A stretch of DNA of 64,000 nt from Sthenelais limicola. Taxonomy: Eukaryota > Annelida > Polychaeta > Phyllodocida > Sigalionidae. Numbering within the stretch: the first letter of the stretch is position 1; every line of letters begins with the position of its first letter. Below the pieces are notes generated by a model. It saw only the letters and a program-made list of their open reading frames with translations. It made no database searches and was not told the DNA's origin. The position numbers were made by a program, and so were the translations under genes. Location: NCBI GenBank assembly GCA_942159475.1, contig OW804095.1:68104773-68168772 (forward strand), given 5' to 3'. Below, one piece after another: positions 21,623 through 34,436 of this stretch.

Positions 21623-23738
21623 TAATACAGCGCGCTCCGAACCAATCAGAGCGAAGATAACAAGCGCCTTTGTTACTCGGCGGAACACACATGTACTTTT
21701 CTGAAACATTATTCATACCGCGGATCACCGGGTTGGGAGGTTGATAACAAGCCAAGTTGTGATATAATGCTCAGACCTCACCAGGTAAGAAAATAATGGA
21801 CTCAGAGCTCAGTCAGGTGACTCAGAGCAACAATTTTAGAAATCATGACACCTTATATGACAACCGTAAAAAATTACTCCCTTCAATTGTCTGAATTGTG
21901 GTATTTTCTTTTACATATTTTCTGTTTTGTTTATTATACTGTCTTTGTTTTCTTGTAATTTATAATCTATAATTTGTAAGGTAGCTAGAGGAAACGCACG
22001 AAGACACCCGTGTAGAGTATAATGCGTTTTTCTTTTCTTCTTTTCTGTTATACATGTCGCTTTAAATGTGATAGGCCTTAAATGAAATAAAAAGAAATAA
22101 TGTTGATGAACCTTATTTATTCTGACATACTTATGAGATATCCTGGTTTAATAGGACATTGGAACATAACAGGACTTGAGTCTAATGAAATAATGTTTAA
22201 TTACTAGTACCGAGTTCCATACCCGATTTATTATGTGCAAAGACAATATTGAAATATAAACCTTTGCTTTTGGTTCTGAACCGTACCTAAATGTTAAAAG
22301 GAAAATAAATCCGAATAAAACTATTTTTATTGCATCCCATTTATTCCACCCCTCATACAGCATGGGCATATAATAATACATATTAATACACAGGAGTACT
22401 TAAGACGAAGGCAATCAGTTCTCGTGGTTCTAACCGTAAACCCACATGCCAACACACGTGGCCCTTTACCCTGCATCATTAACCTTTCTGAAACCACCAA
22501 CTGAGATGGACACAGGAAAAACCTAACCACTTAGCATTTCTTTATCCGTTTTTATTCATTTTTTCCCTCGTTGACATTTGCTGACTGTCTTTGGTGTGCC
22601 TTATTATATCTCAAATGTTGGACATGCAAAGTAATAACATAATGAATGATTTTTGTCCCGCCTAGATAAAAGTGCTGATACATTGGGCCCGTTGTATAAG
22701 GATGCGAGAACCTCGAGAACCTCGATGTCCTCGTATGTCAGTAATAAGTGCCTCGTAAGTTGAAAGCATGTGTATAAGCTACGAAATTCGTATCTCCTCG
22801 TAAATACACCCTCGCATCTCCCTCTAGCTGTGTATAAGGACATTTTTCTCGTAAATGTCTACGAGCATTTTGAAAGGTGCGCATCTTTTCGTACCTCCTC
22901 TGATCTCCTCATATCCTGGTTTTGATAGCCGAAAAAGAGAGAGGAAGAGACAGGAGACCGTGGATATGAGACATCTGTTAATTAGTGTTCATCCTATGAT
23001 GGTTATAGTTCTTCCAGGGTGTCCCCGCTACACTATAGTATATATGATGTTATATAGCTTAATAGGCTATACAAATCCAAACCATCCATCCAAGAGTGAC
23101 AGGGGGGTGAGTGTGAAGGTGCGTGTATAGGGGCAGGGATTGCTAATGGCTTTCACACTCCTACCTACTACCGCAGGGTCCAGATAGCATCTCCCTTACC
23201 CCCTGCGCGCTTGATCGCCCTTTACCAATAACATCTCTTAGGCTGTCACCACAAGGTGTAGGATTACTGAGACTGGGGCTCTTGAAGTTAAGGAGGGTAA
23301 TTTTCTCCCAAATTTCTGACTTTTGACATGGCATAACTTTTTTTTGAATAAAGATATTTTAATTCGGATTTTTGCATTTGAATCCACTGTGCGTCTAGTT
23401 TGCATTATTGCTTTATTGTTTAAACTTAATTATATTCAGCTATATTTAATTTTGACCTAAACACCCTACTCATAGAGGGCCTCATGCTCCAAACATGTGT
23501 TAGTGGTTAAGAGCCGGCGAAGCACCGGCCGCTATATGGTCCCTTCTTACAGCAGACCAATTTAACACCCAAATTTGGTTGCTCAAACGCGGTAATAGGT
23601 AGGAGTGTTCAAGTAATCAAATTTGACTAAAACTCAAATGGCATGCAGGTGATCGGTCACTAACTGTGCTAATGGCTTTCCCGGCCCTGAAGTAGTTAGG
23701 TGTAACTTTTCACCTCATCTTTCACCCTTCCTTCTCAT

Positions 23739-23787
23739 TACTGGTACTGGAGGAGGATACTGGAAGAGGTTACTGATGGAGGCTACT
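23739..23787 (+). repeat. Left outlier of the GGA-rich minisatellite
   Basis: A few units of TACTGGAGGAGG type occur here, identical in style to the main array that restarts at 24457. The 667 bp between them look like an insertion. Confidence 0.7.
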
Positions 23788-24454
23788 CTTATACGTCAAG
23801 ATATTAGACAAGCTGACTCTCACTCTAATATTTGGCGGCCCCCCCAAGAAACACAATAATCACGGGCCCCTGCGGGGCCCCCAAAGACACCATTCTCGCA
23901 CTCAAACGTAGATGGGGGTGTTGGGGCCCCAATTTTACACTGACTTAGGACAACTAATTTAAGGTTAGGGTTAGGGTTATAATAAGCATTGTTATCAATC
24001 CATGGCCCCGGCGGCCCCCGCCATATAAACTAAAAATGTTAATTAATTTAAAAATTTAATTAATAAAATACATTTATATTAGTCTCTATTACCTACACTG
24101 ACTTAGGACAACTAATTTAAGGTTAGGGTTAGGGTTATAAAAAGCATTGTTATCAATCCATGTACTTCAATCCACCAAAGAACCACACAAAATTGTCATT
24201 TAGAATGGTGATTTAAGTTTCTAATTGTTTAAAATTTTTAAAAATATTCAAGTTTTGGGAGGGGCCCCGCGGGGCCGCGGTAGGTATATAATCATGAATA
24301 TATGGGGCCCTGGGGGTGTTTAGGCAGAATTTGGCACCCCAATCCAAAAACGTTCCCAGGAGGCCCCCCTGGGGCCCCCACTTTCTTGGCGGCCCCGCGG
24401 GCCCCTATCCAAGCAGAGAAGAGCGTTGGCGCACCAAGTATCTTGACATGCCTC
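23788..24454. mobile_element. Insertion-like segment splitting the minisatellite (possible hAT-type non-autonomous element)
   Basis: AGGCTACT lies directly on both sides (23780-23787 and 24455-24462), an 8-bp direct repeat as hAT elements make. Both ends carry GTCAAGATA in inverted orientation, each exactly 7 bases in from the boundary. The outermost seven bases do not match well, and AGGCTACT also occurs within the array, so this is tentative. The inside holds GGGGCCCC-rich patches and a 69-bp direct repeat. Confidence 0.4.
23936..24162 (+). repeat. 69-bp direct repeat pair with telomere-like core
   Basis: Copies at 23936-24004 and 24094-24162 differ at one position. Each contains GGTTAGGGTTAGGGTTA, under three units of the animal telomere repeat, flanked by shared unique sequence, so this is a local duplication, not an interstitial telomere array. 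Confidence 0.85.
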
Positions 24455-24456
24455 AG

Positions 24457-25408
24457 GCTACTGGATGAGGTTCTGGATGAGGTACTGGAGGAGGCTACTT
24501 AAGGAGGATATTGGTGGAAGTTACTGATGGAGTTTACTGGAGGCGAATACTGGAGGAGTCTACTGGTGGAGGAGTTCAATGGATGATGTACTGGAGCCGG
24601 TCACTGGAGGAGGTTAATGGAGGAGTTTGATGGAGGAGGTACTGGAGGTCAATGGAGGAGGTACTGGTTGAGGTTACTGGAGGAGAATACTGGAAGAGTT
24701 TACTGGTGGAGGCTACTGGATGAGGTACTGGAGGTTACTGGAGGAGGCTATTGGTGGAGGTTACTGGAGGAGGATACAGGAGGAGGCTACTGATGGAGGT
24801 TAATGGAGGAGTTTGATGGAGGAGGTTACTGGAGGAGGTACTGGAAGAGGTTACTGGAGAAGGTTACTGGAGGAGGTACTGGAGGCGGTACTGGAGAAGG
24901 TAACTGGAGGAGGTTACTGGAGGAGGTTACTGGAGGAGGTACTGGAGGAGGTTACTGGAGGAGGTTACTGGAGGAGGTTACTGGAGGAGGTTCTGGAGGA
25001 GGGTACTGGAGGAGGTTACTGGAGGAGGGACTGGAGGAGGTCAATGGAGGAGGTACTAGAGAAGGTTACTGGAGGAGGTACTGGAGGAGGTACTGGAGGA
25101 GGTTACTGGAGGAGGTACTGGAGGTGGTACTGGAGGAGGTACTGGAGGAGTATACTGGAGGGGTACTGGAGGAGGTTACTGGAGGAGATTCTGGAGGAGG
25201 TTACTGGAGGCGGTACTGGAGGAGGTTAGTGGAGGAGATTCTGGAGGAGGTTCTGGAGGAGGGTACTGGAGGAGGTTACTGGAGGAGATTCTGGAGGAGG
25301 TTACTGGAGGCAGTACTGGAGGAGGTTTATGGAGGGATTACTGGAGGAGGTTCTGGAGAGGGGTATACATGGTTACTGGAGGAGGTACTGGCAGAGTATT
25401 GGAGGAGT
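24457..25408 (+). repeat. GGA-rich minisatellite, 12/13-bp units
   Basis: About 70 units of TACTGGAGGAGG with or without an extra T fill roughly 950 bp. Central units (about 24830-25240) are the most uniform and the edges are more diverged. The unit avoids stops, so frames of 138 and 273 codons stay open through it; these are artefacts. The purine-rich strand could form G-quadruplex or triplex structures. Confidence 0.93.
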
Positions 25409-25435
25409 CATACAATCATAAACAGGATGGGGTAC

Positions 25436-25601
25436 TATAACTCCTCCTGTATGCCCTCCTGTAGCTCCTCCTGTATGTCCTCCTGTATCCATGTGCCCCT
25501 CCTCTCCTGTACGTCCCTATGTACTCCTTCCTGTACCACCTACTGTATCCTGTATGACCCCTTGTGCATCCCCATGTACCTCCTCCTGTACATCCCCCTG
25601 T
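25436..25601 (+). repeat. CCT-rich minisatellite, first half (inverted relative of the GGA array)
   Basis: Units such as CCTCCTGTA repeat here. Reverse complemented they read GTACAGGAGG, one base from the GTACTGGAGG of the upstream array, so the two arrays face each other as diverged inverted repeats. Confidence 0.75.
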
Positions 25602-25983
25602 TGTTACATCATGTTACGCAATAATGACGTAACAATTAATGGGTAACCACTTTATAACGGTAATTATCATTAATTACTATTATTATATTTATCAGTCCAA
25701 CTAAGTAACACGTTCATAACCCATTAGAATATTACTACCCAGGATTTTATTGCAGTATTTACGGTAGCATGTAAAGGCTCAGGTAGCACCCTCACCTACT
25801 TTATTATTCAACCAATCAGTACTACCCACAATGACCAAACAGCCACATGTATGTTAGGTTACTATAAACATTCACTCTAGATCTTAGGGTCACACCCTTC
25901 AGACTTCTTATATTCTCTTCATATTATTCTACAATATTTCCATACCTATTCCAAACACTAGATAGACAAACCTTCATATAACA
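25602..25983. mobile_element. Non-repetitive 382-bp island inside the CCT array (solo-LTR-like)
   Basis: The island starts TGTTACAT and ends ATATAACA, a TG...CA pair with short inverted ends, and contains a CTATAAAC TATA-like word near 25861. The same CCT-rich minisatellite continues on both sides, so this looks like an insertion. A convincing target duplication is lacking (only CTG if the start is moved one base). A solo LTR is the best guess. Confidence 0.35.
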
Positions 25984-26335
25984 CTGCACGCCCCCCTGTA
26001 CCCATCCTGTATGTCCTCCCCTGTACTCCCTCCTGTACATCCCACTGTTTGTCTGCCTGTACATTCTCCTCTACATCCCCCCGTATTCCTCCCTGTACCC
26101 ATCCTGTACATCCCCCTGTATCTCTTTCTGTATGTCCCCCTGTATGTCCTATACGTTCCCCTGAACCTCATCCTGTATCTCCTCCTGTACCTTCTCCTGT
26201 ATGTTCCCCTCTATGTCCTCCTGTACATTCCCCCATACCTCCTGTACCTCCAGTACATCCCCATGTAGTTCCTCCTATATATATGTCTGTACCTTCTCCT
26301 GTACCTTCTCCTGTACCTCCCCCTCTACCTCCTGC
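25984..26335 (+). repeat. CCT-rich minisatellite, second half
   Basis: The array continues with CCTCCTGTAC-type units of about 12 bp. Short proline/leucine-rich frames on both strands are by-products of the repeat. Confidence 0.8.
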
Positions 26336-26603
26336 TGTCAATACTACTTGATTCCACATTCATATACCGTAATAGACTCTTCAATTGACTGAATATTTCT
26401 ATCAAACACCAGATACGAGAAGATATGAGGAGATGCGATGTGTTGATTAATTACAAATTATGAAATTGTTGCGAGGGTTGTTATGCAAACCACCCCTCGT
26501 ATGTCTGTCATATCTCGTAAGTTCCTCGTAAATCAAAAAGATGCGATAGGAAACGAGGAGATGCGAACCACTTACGAGCCCTTCCTTATACAATGGGCCC
26601 ATT

Positions 26604-29600
26604 GTCAACTTTGCTCCAACTATATTCGAAAACATTCCTATTCGCTTGGAGGTACATGCAGGAAATGATCCAATTACGTTGAATACGCGATTTGCATTTA
26701 TAATAGTTTAGTTGACAATTATTAACATCGTTCAATGAAATTTCAAAAAAGAAAATATTTGGAATTCCTTAAAATCCACTGAGCACCATTAAGGACTCAA
26801 CAGCTAAAATTAAGTCGATGGTAATAAGGATGTAGATCCTTAGCTCAATTGAAGATTTCTCCTTACAATATATCTCAGTATAAGTATAGTAGTGCTTTAG
26901 TAGATGATTTTGATGAAGCGAGTTCGGGGATCCCCCTCACTTTAGCCATGTAGTTTCATCAAAGAAATCTTTCTACTCTGTTATCTCTTACTTATCTCAT
27001 CTCGATGAAGAAGAAATAGCTTCAGAAGTTATAATTGCATGGTTTACTTCTAGTAAAATATTTATAGTACAAACAAAATAACCAATTAGTGAGCACCTAA
27101 AAAGATAGGTGTTCTGTCATCTTTTCTTATCTCGTTTCATGAGTGACTGATTAGGAGATCCTAGGGTCGAGATCATCCAACTTTTAATCGATAACTGCTG
27201 TCAAGATCATAGAAAGGCGATGTCATATTCACTGTAACAATGTATAGGTCCTTGCGAAAACATCAGGTAATTAATGCACTAAGTGGTTTTAATATATATG
27301 AATTTATATCCGTAATTCAGATGCTAATTCATCCATAATATAATATTAAGGACTCACACTTGCATGATATTCTTGTAAGAAATTAACATAAATATTATCA
27401 TCGCAAAACATCATTGACAATCCGGTGTATTTTCCCTTTAACTTTTGGGAAGCGTGTGTGTAATCGGAATTTAAGAAAACTCATTATTCAATATTCTTGG
27501 TTAAAAGCACATAACAAACCGGTTTTTGTGATGTGCTACCGAGAGAGATCTTGTCCAATAACTAAGTATCAATGTCGCTAATCGTATACATTTGCCTTGT
27601 TACTGTTGCCTAAATTGAAACTTTATTTCACAAACCAAAAAACAACATCCCAACTTATCGAAAACCGAATGTTTATATTTTCTATTTAAATTTAAGGATT
27701 CTCAGGTTTCGCCAAAGTAATGAGGATGATTGATTACCGAGGCTTCGCTTTCGTCCCAGTATTATTTATAAAAACTTTCAGCGCAGAATAAAGAGTCGAT
27801 TCAGCGAGCTGAATAAAGAATGGGTGTTTATCAAAGGAAGCAGTTCTAAATGAATATGTAGGCGATGCATGCAGATTGAATACGCCCGAACCCTCCTTTG
27901 GAATCTCATGAGTAAATAAACACAGAAATCCCTCAGGGCTGCGATAGGTCCCTTGACCATGAAGTATTCATATATGCGATCAATAGGCAAGATCCTGAGA
28001 GGAAATCATTTATCCCCATCAAAATCATTTATCCTCATCAAAATATCTGCTCTTATATCTTACCCCTAAATTAAAATTCGCAAAAAATTCATGACGAGGT
28101 GAACAGTTCATAAATCTTTTTCCAAAGCATTTTCCACAGTCACCAAATGAAGTTGACTATCTATCAGAACGACAGTGTTTGCGATTTATTTCAGCTAAAT
28201 TATCGATCAATGAGAAGGTATCGTTGAATGATTGGAACCATGAGCCCGAGTACGTGGGCATCTGTCAGGGGCCCCATTATATGCCTTAGGGCGGAACGCC
28301 CAATGAATTTAATAATTTAGTCAGTCTTTTACCACAATAATGTATTCTATGGGGGAATTAAGGGTTGGGTTTTAGGGTAAACTATGACTTTAAAACGGGA
28401 AGTAACTAACATGTTTCGTAACATACACTATAAATTGTAGGTATACTTTCAACCATTTAAACAAAGATTTCAACCAAGGTACAATATTAATCAGTACAGC
28501 GTAACCCTGCAGGTCCCCCATGGCCCCATTTCAAACATAATTAATAAGAAAAGCATTTACTGTAAACATCCTATTACTTACTTATTTGTCAGATGTAGCC
28601 ATACAGCCATATAGTGTTCAGCCAATTGGGGGCACATACACGACATTAAGCCATTGCAACTAGCTTCATTCGCCTAATACCCCTTCCCCCACTCACCTAC
28701 CCACACCCCCTCCACCCACTCCAATGGCATCCCTCTGCCAAAGCAAAATTATCTTTCAAATAACCTCCTAAATGCGTTTTCCAGAAGTGGAGTTGGCTAA
28801 ATGCACTTAAACAGAAACATTGGGAAGAGAGTTTTGCATGCTTATGGAAGCAGTGGATTCGCAGACAATTTGGTTAAGCAAATATCGCTCTTTCGGCCTG
28901 CTCGTTTGCTGGCATAATGCTGCTGTTCAGAATACAATAACCAGATTAAATTCAAGGGTGAACCACTCTGAGGCACTCGAGATGAGCAGAAGGGGTCCAC
29001 CTGGTTGTGAGCTTTCTCTTTCTTTATCGAACCTTCTTAGCGACCGTTATTTGAATCCCCTCCTGCATTATCTGTATTGGACTGCTAACAATGGATTCCA
29101 GAAGTTGTAGAAATGACAACTGGAGTTTTTCCAAGGGCCCTTAGAGGTGAATAGGGAACATTTAGAGATGCTGAACGAGAGAGGGATAACATTCTAAAGA
29201 GAGGAAAGAAGTGCTTTTGTATTGAGAAGACCAGCAATAAACGAAGAAACTGGGTATGAGATAAGAAAGGTAAAGGAGGAAATACAATACTTGATCAAAA
29301 AGATGCATCGCGTCTACTTCAAAAACGCAGAAATGCGGACATTTTTGATCCAGAAAAGTTTGTTACTTAATCAGTTTAAACATAGGCTGCCTGGAAAATG
29401 GATGGGTATGAAAAGAAACAAAGGTTCAATGGTTCACTATGAAAAATCACTATTCCGCTTCGCATTTTACACACAGAAATGTAGCTGCTTCATTAATGTG
29501 CTTAATGTCTGTGTCCAGAAAATTACTGCAGCAACACATTCATTTGTGGGAAGTAAATTGGTTATATTTCACCAGATCTGAACGCTTTTAGATTGTTTTT

Positions 29601-32354
29601 ATATTTAAAAATAAAGGATCGTCCCATCCACCCACCCTGTCTCTACCCCTCCTACCTACAATATCCATTTGATTTAGTATCAAATAATGTAGCCTACCCA
29701 ACACGTTGGTGTTGTGTAGGCTACACCACCCACCCTATAAATAGCCTACATTTTGTCCGCTACCGCTATCCATTTCAAATATATCCCATTTGCCGGTTAC
29801 GTTTATTAGCGTAAACGTGACTTCCGGGAACGGTATGGAACTGGTACGGAACGGAATAAGGGATCGGAATGGTCATGCGATATTGCCGATAATGAAGCGC
29901 CAACTTTTATATTTAAAAGTACAAGTTTCGTACACTGTATAATATATAAGTCCTCCCATAAAAAGGCTTCGTAACTAACACAAGTTTCATTTGAGACGAT
30001 AATAAGCTCGCAACTTACATGGGATAACAACAAAAGTTAGGCCATAAGTAGGGGTCGTTTATATATGGGGAGTGGACGCTGTTTGTTAGGGCGACATAAG
30101 GAATTTCGGATGTGGGCTTTCCACACTCATAGAGGGCGGGTCGGTCGCGCTTCATCGAGGTCCGTACTACTTTAGAATTGCCATATTATATATAGGTTGT
30201 TTTCCATTTTGTATCATTTTTGTTTCACGCACAAAGATCCATTCAGAATTAGGAAAGACTCTCAAAGGCGTTTTACAGTCAAAACTACATTCTCAGTGCT
30301 GCCTGTATTTCAGTGTGCAACTAGTTCCTTTAACAAACTGAACCACTGCTTTCCCAGGTAATTTTACTTAAAGTAGAGAAAATTGAATTCATTTTAGAAG
30401 AATCAATCGGTATAGATTATTATAATGCAAAGAGAACCACAATTATAAACATATGCACACACAGGTTCTCTGTTATTTGGCTCTTGTTTCTGTTGCGTTG
30501 AACTCTTTGACACCTATTTTCGATCTTCGATTTTGGGGTTTGAAATGTCTTTCGTGTGGTTATTTCAGTTCCACTACCTCCTTTTTCAACTTGCTGACAC
30601 TAAAACTTGAAGGTCTACTCGGATGCAGGCACCGGGTGTCAGGAGAACGATCATAGATCCCTCTTCTCAGAACTTCGATATGACTTTACTGTAGTCAAGC
30701 CATAACATGAACGTTACTCGTTTTAAACATACATATATACATAAGATAGTATTTTCCCATCTATGGTAATTCAGATGCTGATATTGTTTAGCGAATAGAA
30801 AGCTAGCGGAGTGGAATCCATAACCTTTGTATCACATAGCTGATGTCCCTCTTAATAGTTCCCGCCTTCCATCATCCACTCTTCTTGTCTCTAGGCTATG
30901 TCATATAACCACATGCATGAAAATACGTGTACGTGTTTACAAGCAACTGGCTTTCTATAGTGTGAAAACCTAACTAAAATTCCTGCTTTGCTTATTTATT
31001 GCCGAGACCTGAAAGTTAAATCAGGAGCAAAACCGATTTAACAAAAATAGCACAATCATCTTGGTCTCTCGACACCAATTTCGTGCAGTTAGTTGTGAGG
31101 AAAATATTGCAACACTTTTATTATCCTGGACGGTCTCAGTACAACTTAGCTTCCACGCATTAATCCTCATCTAGAGATAATCCATTCTAATCCTCACCTA
31201 ATCCTTTATACCTAGCGCCTGGAAATGCCTTCTGAGACTGTCCAAGAAAGGAAAAGTCTCTATGCTTCTTCGACTACGATGTCTGAACCAATCATGGGCC
31301 TTATTCATCATTCCCACAGTGGCGACCCCATGTGTCAATGGAACAATCAAGCACTGTTACTATAGTAACCTACATTTCAGTTTCTCCAGTAACTGGGTGT
31401 GGTTTGCCAAGGTCACAAATTCTTGACAGAGTCAATAGAATAACGTGCAACACGGGGAGAAATTCATAGGCCACAATGCGGGCAACTGTTGGAACCTAAG
31501 AATCCTTCCATTCATTGCTAGCCTGTATAATGTTTTATTCGCAACTTTACTAATGTTCACAGCATACAAAACAATTTACATCATAAAGAATGGCCGGACA
31601 AGTCATTGCCTTCAAGTATGCCATTCGGAAACAGTGGCTCTGAGGATAAAATATGTTCTTTTGCGATTGGCTTTGAGTGTTGTGGGTCAACTGGACAGCG
31701 AAGGAGGTCAAGGTTCCATGCTATCGAGTCATGCCCACTGACAAGACATTTTTCATATGTTAAATCTCGCAAGTTTATTGTTTGAAAAAAAGCCAAGAGC
31801 AACAACAGGAGTCATGCTGCCTGAATGAACGCATAACTCATAGTCTTCCTCAAAGTGGGTTAGCAAGAGTAGAAATCGCATTTACTGATTGCATCCCTAA
31901 GATTAGCTTGCATGACTAGAAAGGGGAAAAATTGCCAATGCAAACTATCCAATATTTTGTCAAAGGACGGCTTTGGTGTATTGGAGGTTAATTGAATGGG
32001 GATGTGGGAGGAATCAGGGTTAGCAGATGAGCCTAACCCACTTAAACTGTATATATTGGGGACTTGAGCGGTGACGTTTCACTGGAAGTAAGGCATATAG
32101 GAAGACACGTCCTGAAATGGGAGACAATCACTCTGGGACAAGATTACTGGCTTGGACTCCTGTGGGCCAGGGAGAGACAATCCCGCGACTAGGCATTAGG
32201 TCTGTGCATTGGTTCATCATTTTATGTCCACTTGTCGGAGGCATAGCGGGGGGCAAAATTGAATTTCAAATCTGTAAAACAAGATTTCCACCAATCAGAG
32301 CATGCCGCCACGCACTGCCCGGGACTGTCATCCATCACAGGAAGTCAGCATTGA
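26604..32354. other. Long non-coding stretch, no gene recognised
   Basis: The longest open frames (28820-29110 and 29222-29581) resemble no family I know and lack splice or promoter context that I could defend. A GGGGCCCCATTATATG patch lies near 28269. A palindrome GTTACTATAGTAAC is at 31357-31370. Nothing else is supported. Confidence 0.4.
29688..29725. repeat. Hairpin with 15-bp arms
   Basis: TGTAGCCTACCCAAC and GTTGTGTAGGCTACA pair with one mismatch around an 8-nt loop. It is built on the TAGGCCTA-like word common in this genome, so it may be a chance fold. Confidence 0.4.
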
Positions 32355-32369
32355 GGCGCCACCTAGAGG
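32355..32369 (-). promoter_or_regulatory. CTCF-like motif
   Basis: The minus strand reads CCTCTAGGTGGCGCC, close to the CTCF core (CCASYAGRKGGCRS). A single match could be chance, but two stronger ones lie 1.15 kb downstream. Confidence 0.3.
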
Positions 32370-33504
32370 AAGAGCCTCTCAATGCAAGAAGTGATCATTG
32401 CATCGGGGCCCATTGAAGGAGAACAATTGAGAAAATAGTTGTAGGCCCTAAGATTGGATGCACTCTGAGGAAAGCAACAAATAATCTTAAAGTAGATCTA
32501 TCAAAGAGGTTTTTGTTGAGGCCGTTTGACCATTTACTTTAGTTTACTTTGTGTTAACATACATGATTATTATTCAAGAATTCATAATGATAATATAATA
32601 TCTATTTTTTGTCTGACTTTATTTTTCTGTCTAGCTGTTTAAATCATATACCAAAACTGGTCGACATATAACAAAATAACATGAAAATAGTAAGACTGGA
32701 AAATTGTTAAGACTCGGGTAGTAACACTGCATGTTCGAGTCTTACCAACGCTCTAGATGTAAAAAATATCAAGAATAGTACATTTTGTGAAAGCAGTTAC
32801 ATCAGTGCACGCTATCGCTGCCCAACTGAGCATTAGAATATGTGTCAGTATTAATTGCGGGGAGCCATGTTGGGGGGAAATAAGCCTTCATCTCATATAA
32901 AATCTTCTTCTTTACACATCCCACTGGCACTTTCTAAACATCACATAGTCTCTGACCTAGATTATTTCTCATAGATTCAGTGACAGATGCTATTCCCAAG
33001 TGACGGTGTGTGTGTAACTCGGACTTTTCTCATCCTGCCCCAATACCACCCTGTTTGTCCCTGGACACTCTAGATACCCCTGCCAATGCCATGAACATCC
33101 AGCAGCCAATTCTCCTCCCCGTTAAGGGTTCAGGTTATGCCCCTTTTACTTGTCATCCTGAGTTCCCACATGGGGGCAGTACAATTGATTCATGTCCTCT
33201 TGTGTTGACCCTGCTTGCACGAGACTTTGTTGCGGATTCCATTGATTCCCCGCACGGCATGTCATCAATGCGGATAACGCGACAATGCCTTCCCCCCACA
33301 TAACAGCAACTAATTAATTCTTTGCACAAAGAACAAAATATGTGTCCGTCTGTAATGCTCCAGGGGAAGTAGAGTGAAATTCAGGACGGGGGTGCTCTAG
33401 ACAAGCCAGAAAGTAGCCTGCCATTCAGGGTGTGGGCGCTATGGGCATTTTAGCTATATCCTGACAGTTTTCATTTAGACCGGAAACCTAGAGGCGGCAT
33501 TAAA

Positions 33505-33544
33505 ACACTAGATGGCGCCAAAACTGGTTGCCCCCTGGTGGCAA
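33505..33544. promoter_or_regulatory. Pair of convergent CTCF-like motifs
   Basis: ACACTAGATGGCGCC (33505-33519, plus) and, on the minus strand, TTGCCACCAGGGGGCAA (33528-33544) both fit the CTCF core closely; the second contains the textbook CCACCAGGGGGCA. They face each other eight bases apart. CTCF is conserved in bilaterians and marks insulators and loop anchors. Confidence 0.45.
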
Positions 33545-34436
33545 GTAGAGAAGAAGCAGCATATTGGCCCCCATACATGCACTGGCCTCTAGGGGTGGGT
33601 GTAGGTAATGTTCCGTAAGATGGTGGTGTCATAGATGATGGGAAATTTGACGGAGATTTAATAGGAAAGCCTGATGTATATTGGCAAGCAGAGAATAGGA
33701 AGCGCTAAAGGCAGACCTCTTTTATAATGTGCGAAATAGTGTTGCTGTCAGACACATAAATATACCGGTATAATAGATCTTCCCTTTGTTGCTAAGGCCA
33801 TCCCCCAAATAAAGAGCATCAAACCAATAGGGACATGGTAGACCTCGGTATTGTCAGTCTATGTATTGGGAAACGTATCTAGTCAGATGCGTTAGTACAT
33901 TTTAGAAAAAAGGTATTAAAAAGACTTGCAAGAAAGTATCATTTCGAGCAATTTTTCTTCTTCAAAAACTTACACTTTTTCCATCATTGAAGAGGGCCCA
34001 TTTTGCGTAGAATTAGCATGTTAATACATATCTATTATGACGATTACACTATGTTAATGAATCTATGACTTCATCAGTACATGTAAGTACATAATTATTC
34101 AGATATTCTCTCTGCATTGTTATCACCGCATTTTCGTACAATAAGTCGTTGGAAATCATTGACACAATTAAGACGAGTATGCAAATTATGACATACCATA
34201 AATTCAAGTTTGAAATCAACATATTTTAGGAATATTTATAATTATTAAAGGTCAAGTGTAAAGGTTTGTATTTGATGTTTAATACATTCGGAGGGATATT
34301 TTGAAATGATCTACAAAGTTATAGCTTCCTATCTAATAAATTAAACTAGTGGGAGGTGTTTAAGCGCTACTATTTGTCAGGCCACTGCAACCTAGTGCGG
34401 CAAGGGTGAGTAGCCATCTTTGGACGGGTCAAGCGG

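Larger units (their letters stand above)
22685..26600. mobile_element. Segment bounded by 17-bp inverted ends (possible DNA transposon, or two related MITEs)
   Basis: GGGCCCGTTGTATAAGG at 22685-22701 is mirrored by CCTTATACAATGGGCCC at 26584-26600 with one mismatch. ATT flanks both ends (22682-22684, 26601-26603), a possible 3-bp target duplication. The next ~200 bp inward on both sides are rich in CTCGTA/CGCATCTCCTC words in opposite orientation. No transposase is present; the interior is mostly minisatellite. Two separate MITE copies in opposite orientation would look the same. Confidence 0.45.

Noticed and set aside
23963..24137. Interstitial telomere array
   Set aside because: Each site has fewer than three TTAGGG units and they are part of a duplicated 69-bp block.
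24803..25624. 273-codon and overlapping 138-codon open frames rich in Gly, Glu, Thr, Trp and Arg
   Set aside because: They are translations of the 12/13-bp minisatellite, which rarely forms stops. Two frames are open at once and no non-repeat domain is present.
28820..29581. Two consecutive plus-strand frames as possible host exons
   Set aside because: No domain, splice signals or conserved pattern could be identified.
31581..31805. Overlapping opposite-strand frames near 31445-31805 as a gene pair
   Set aside because: They are mirror shadows of each other without recognisable protein features.
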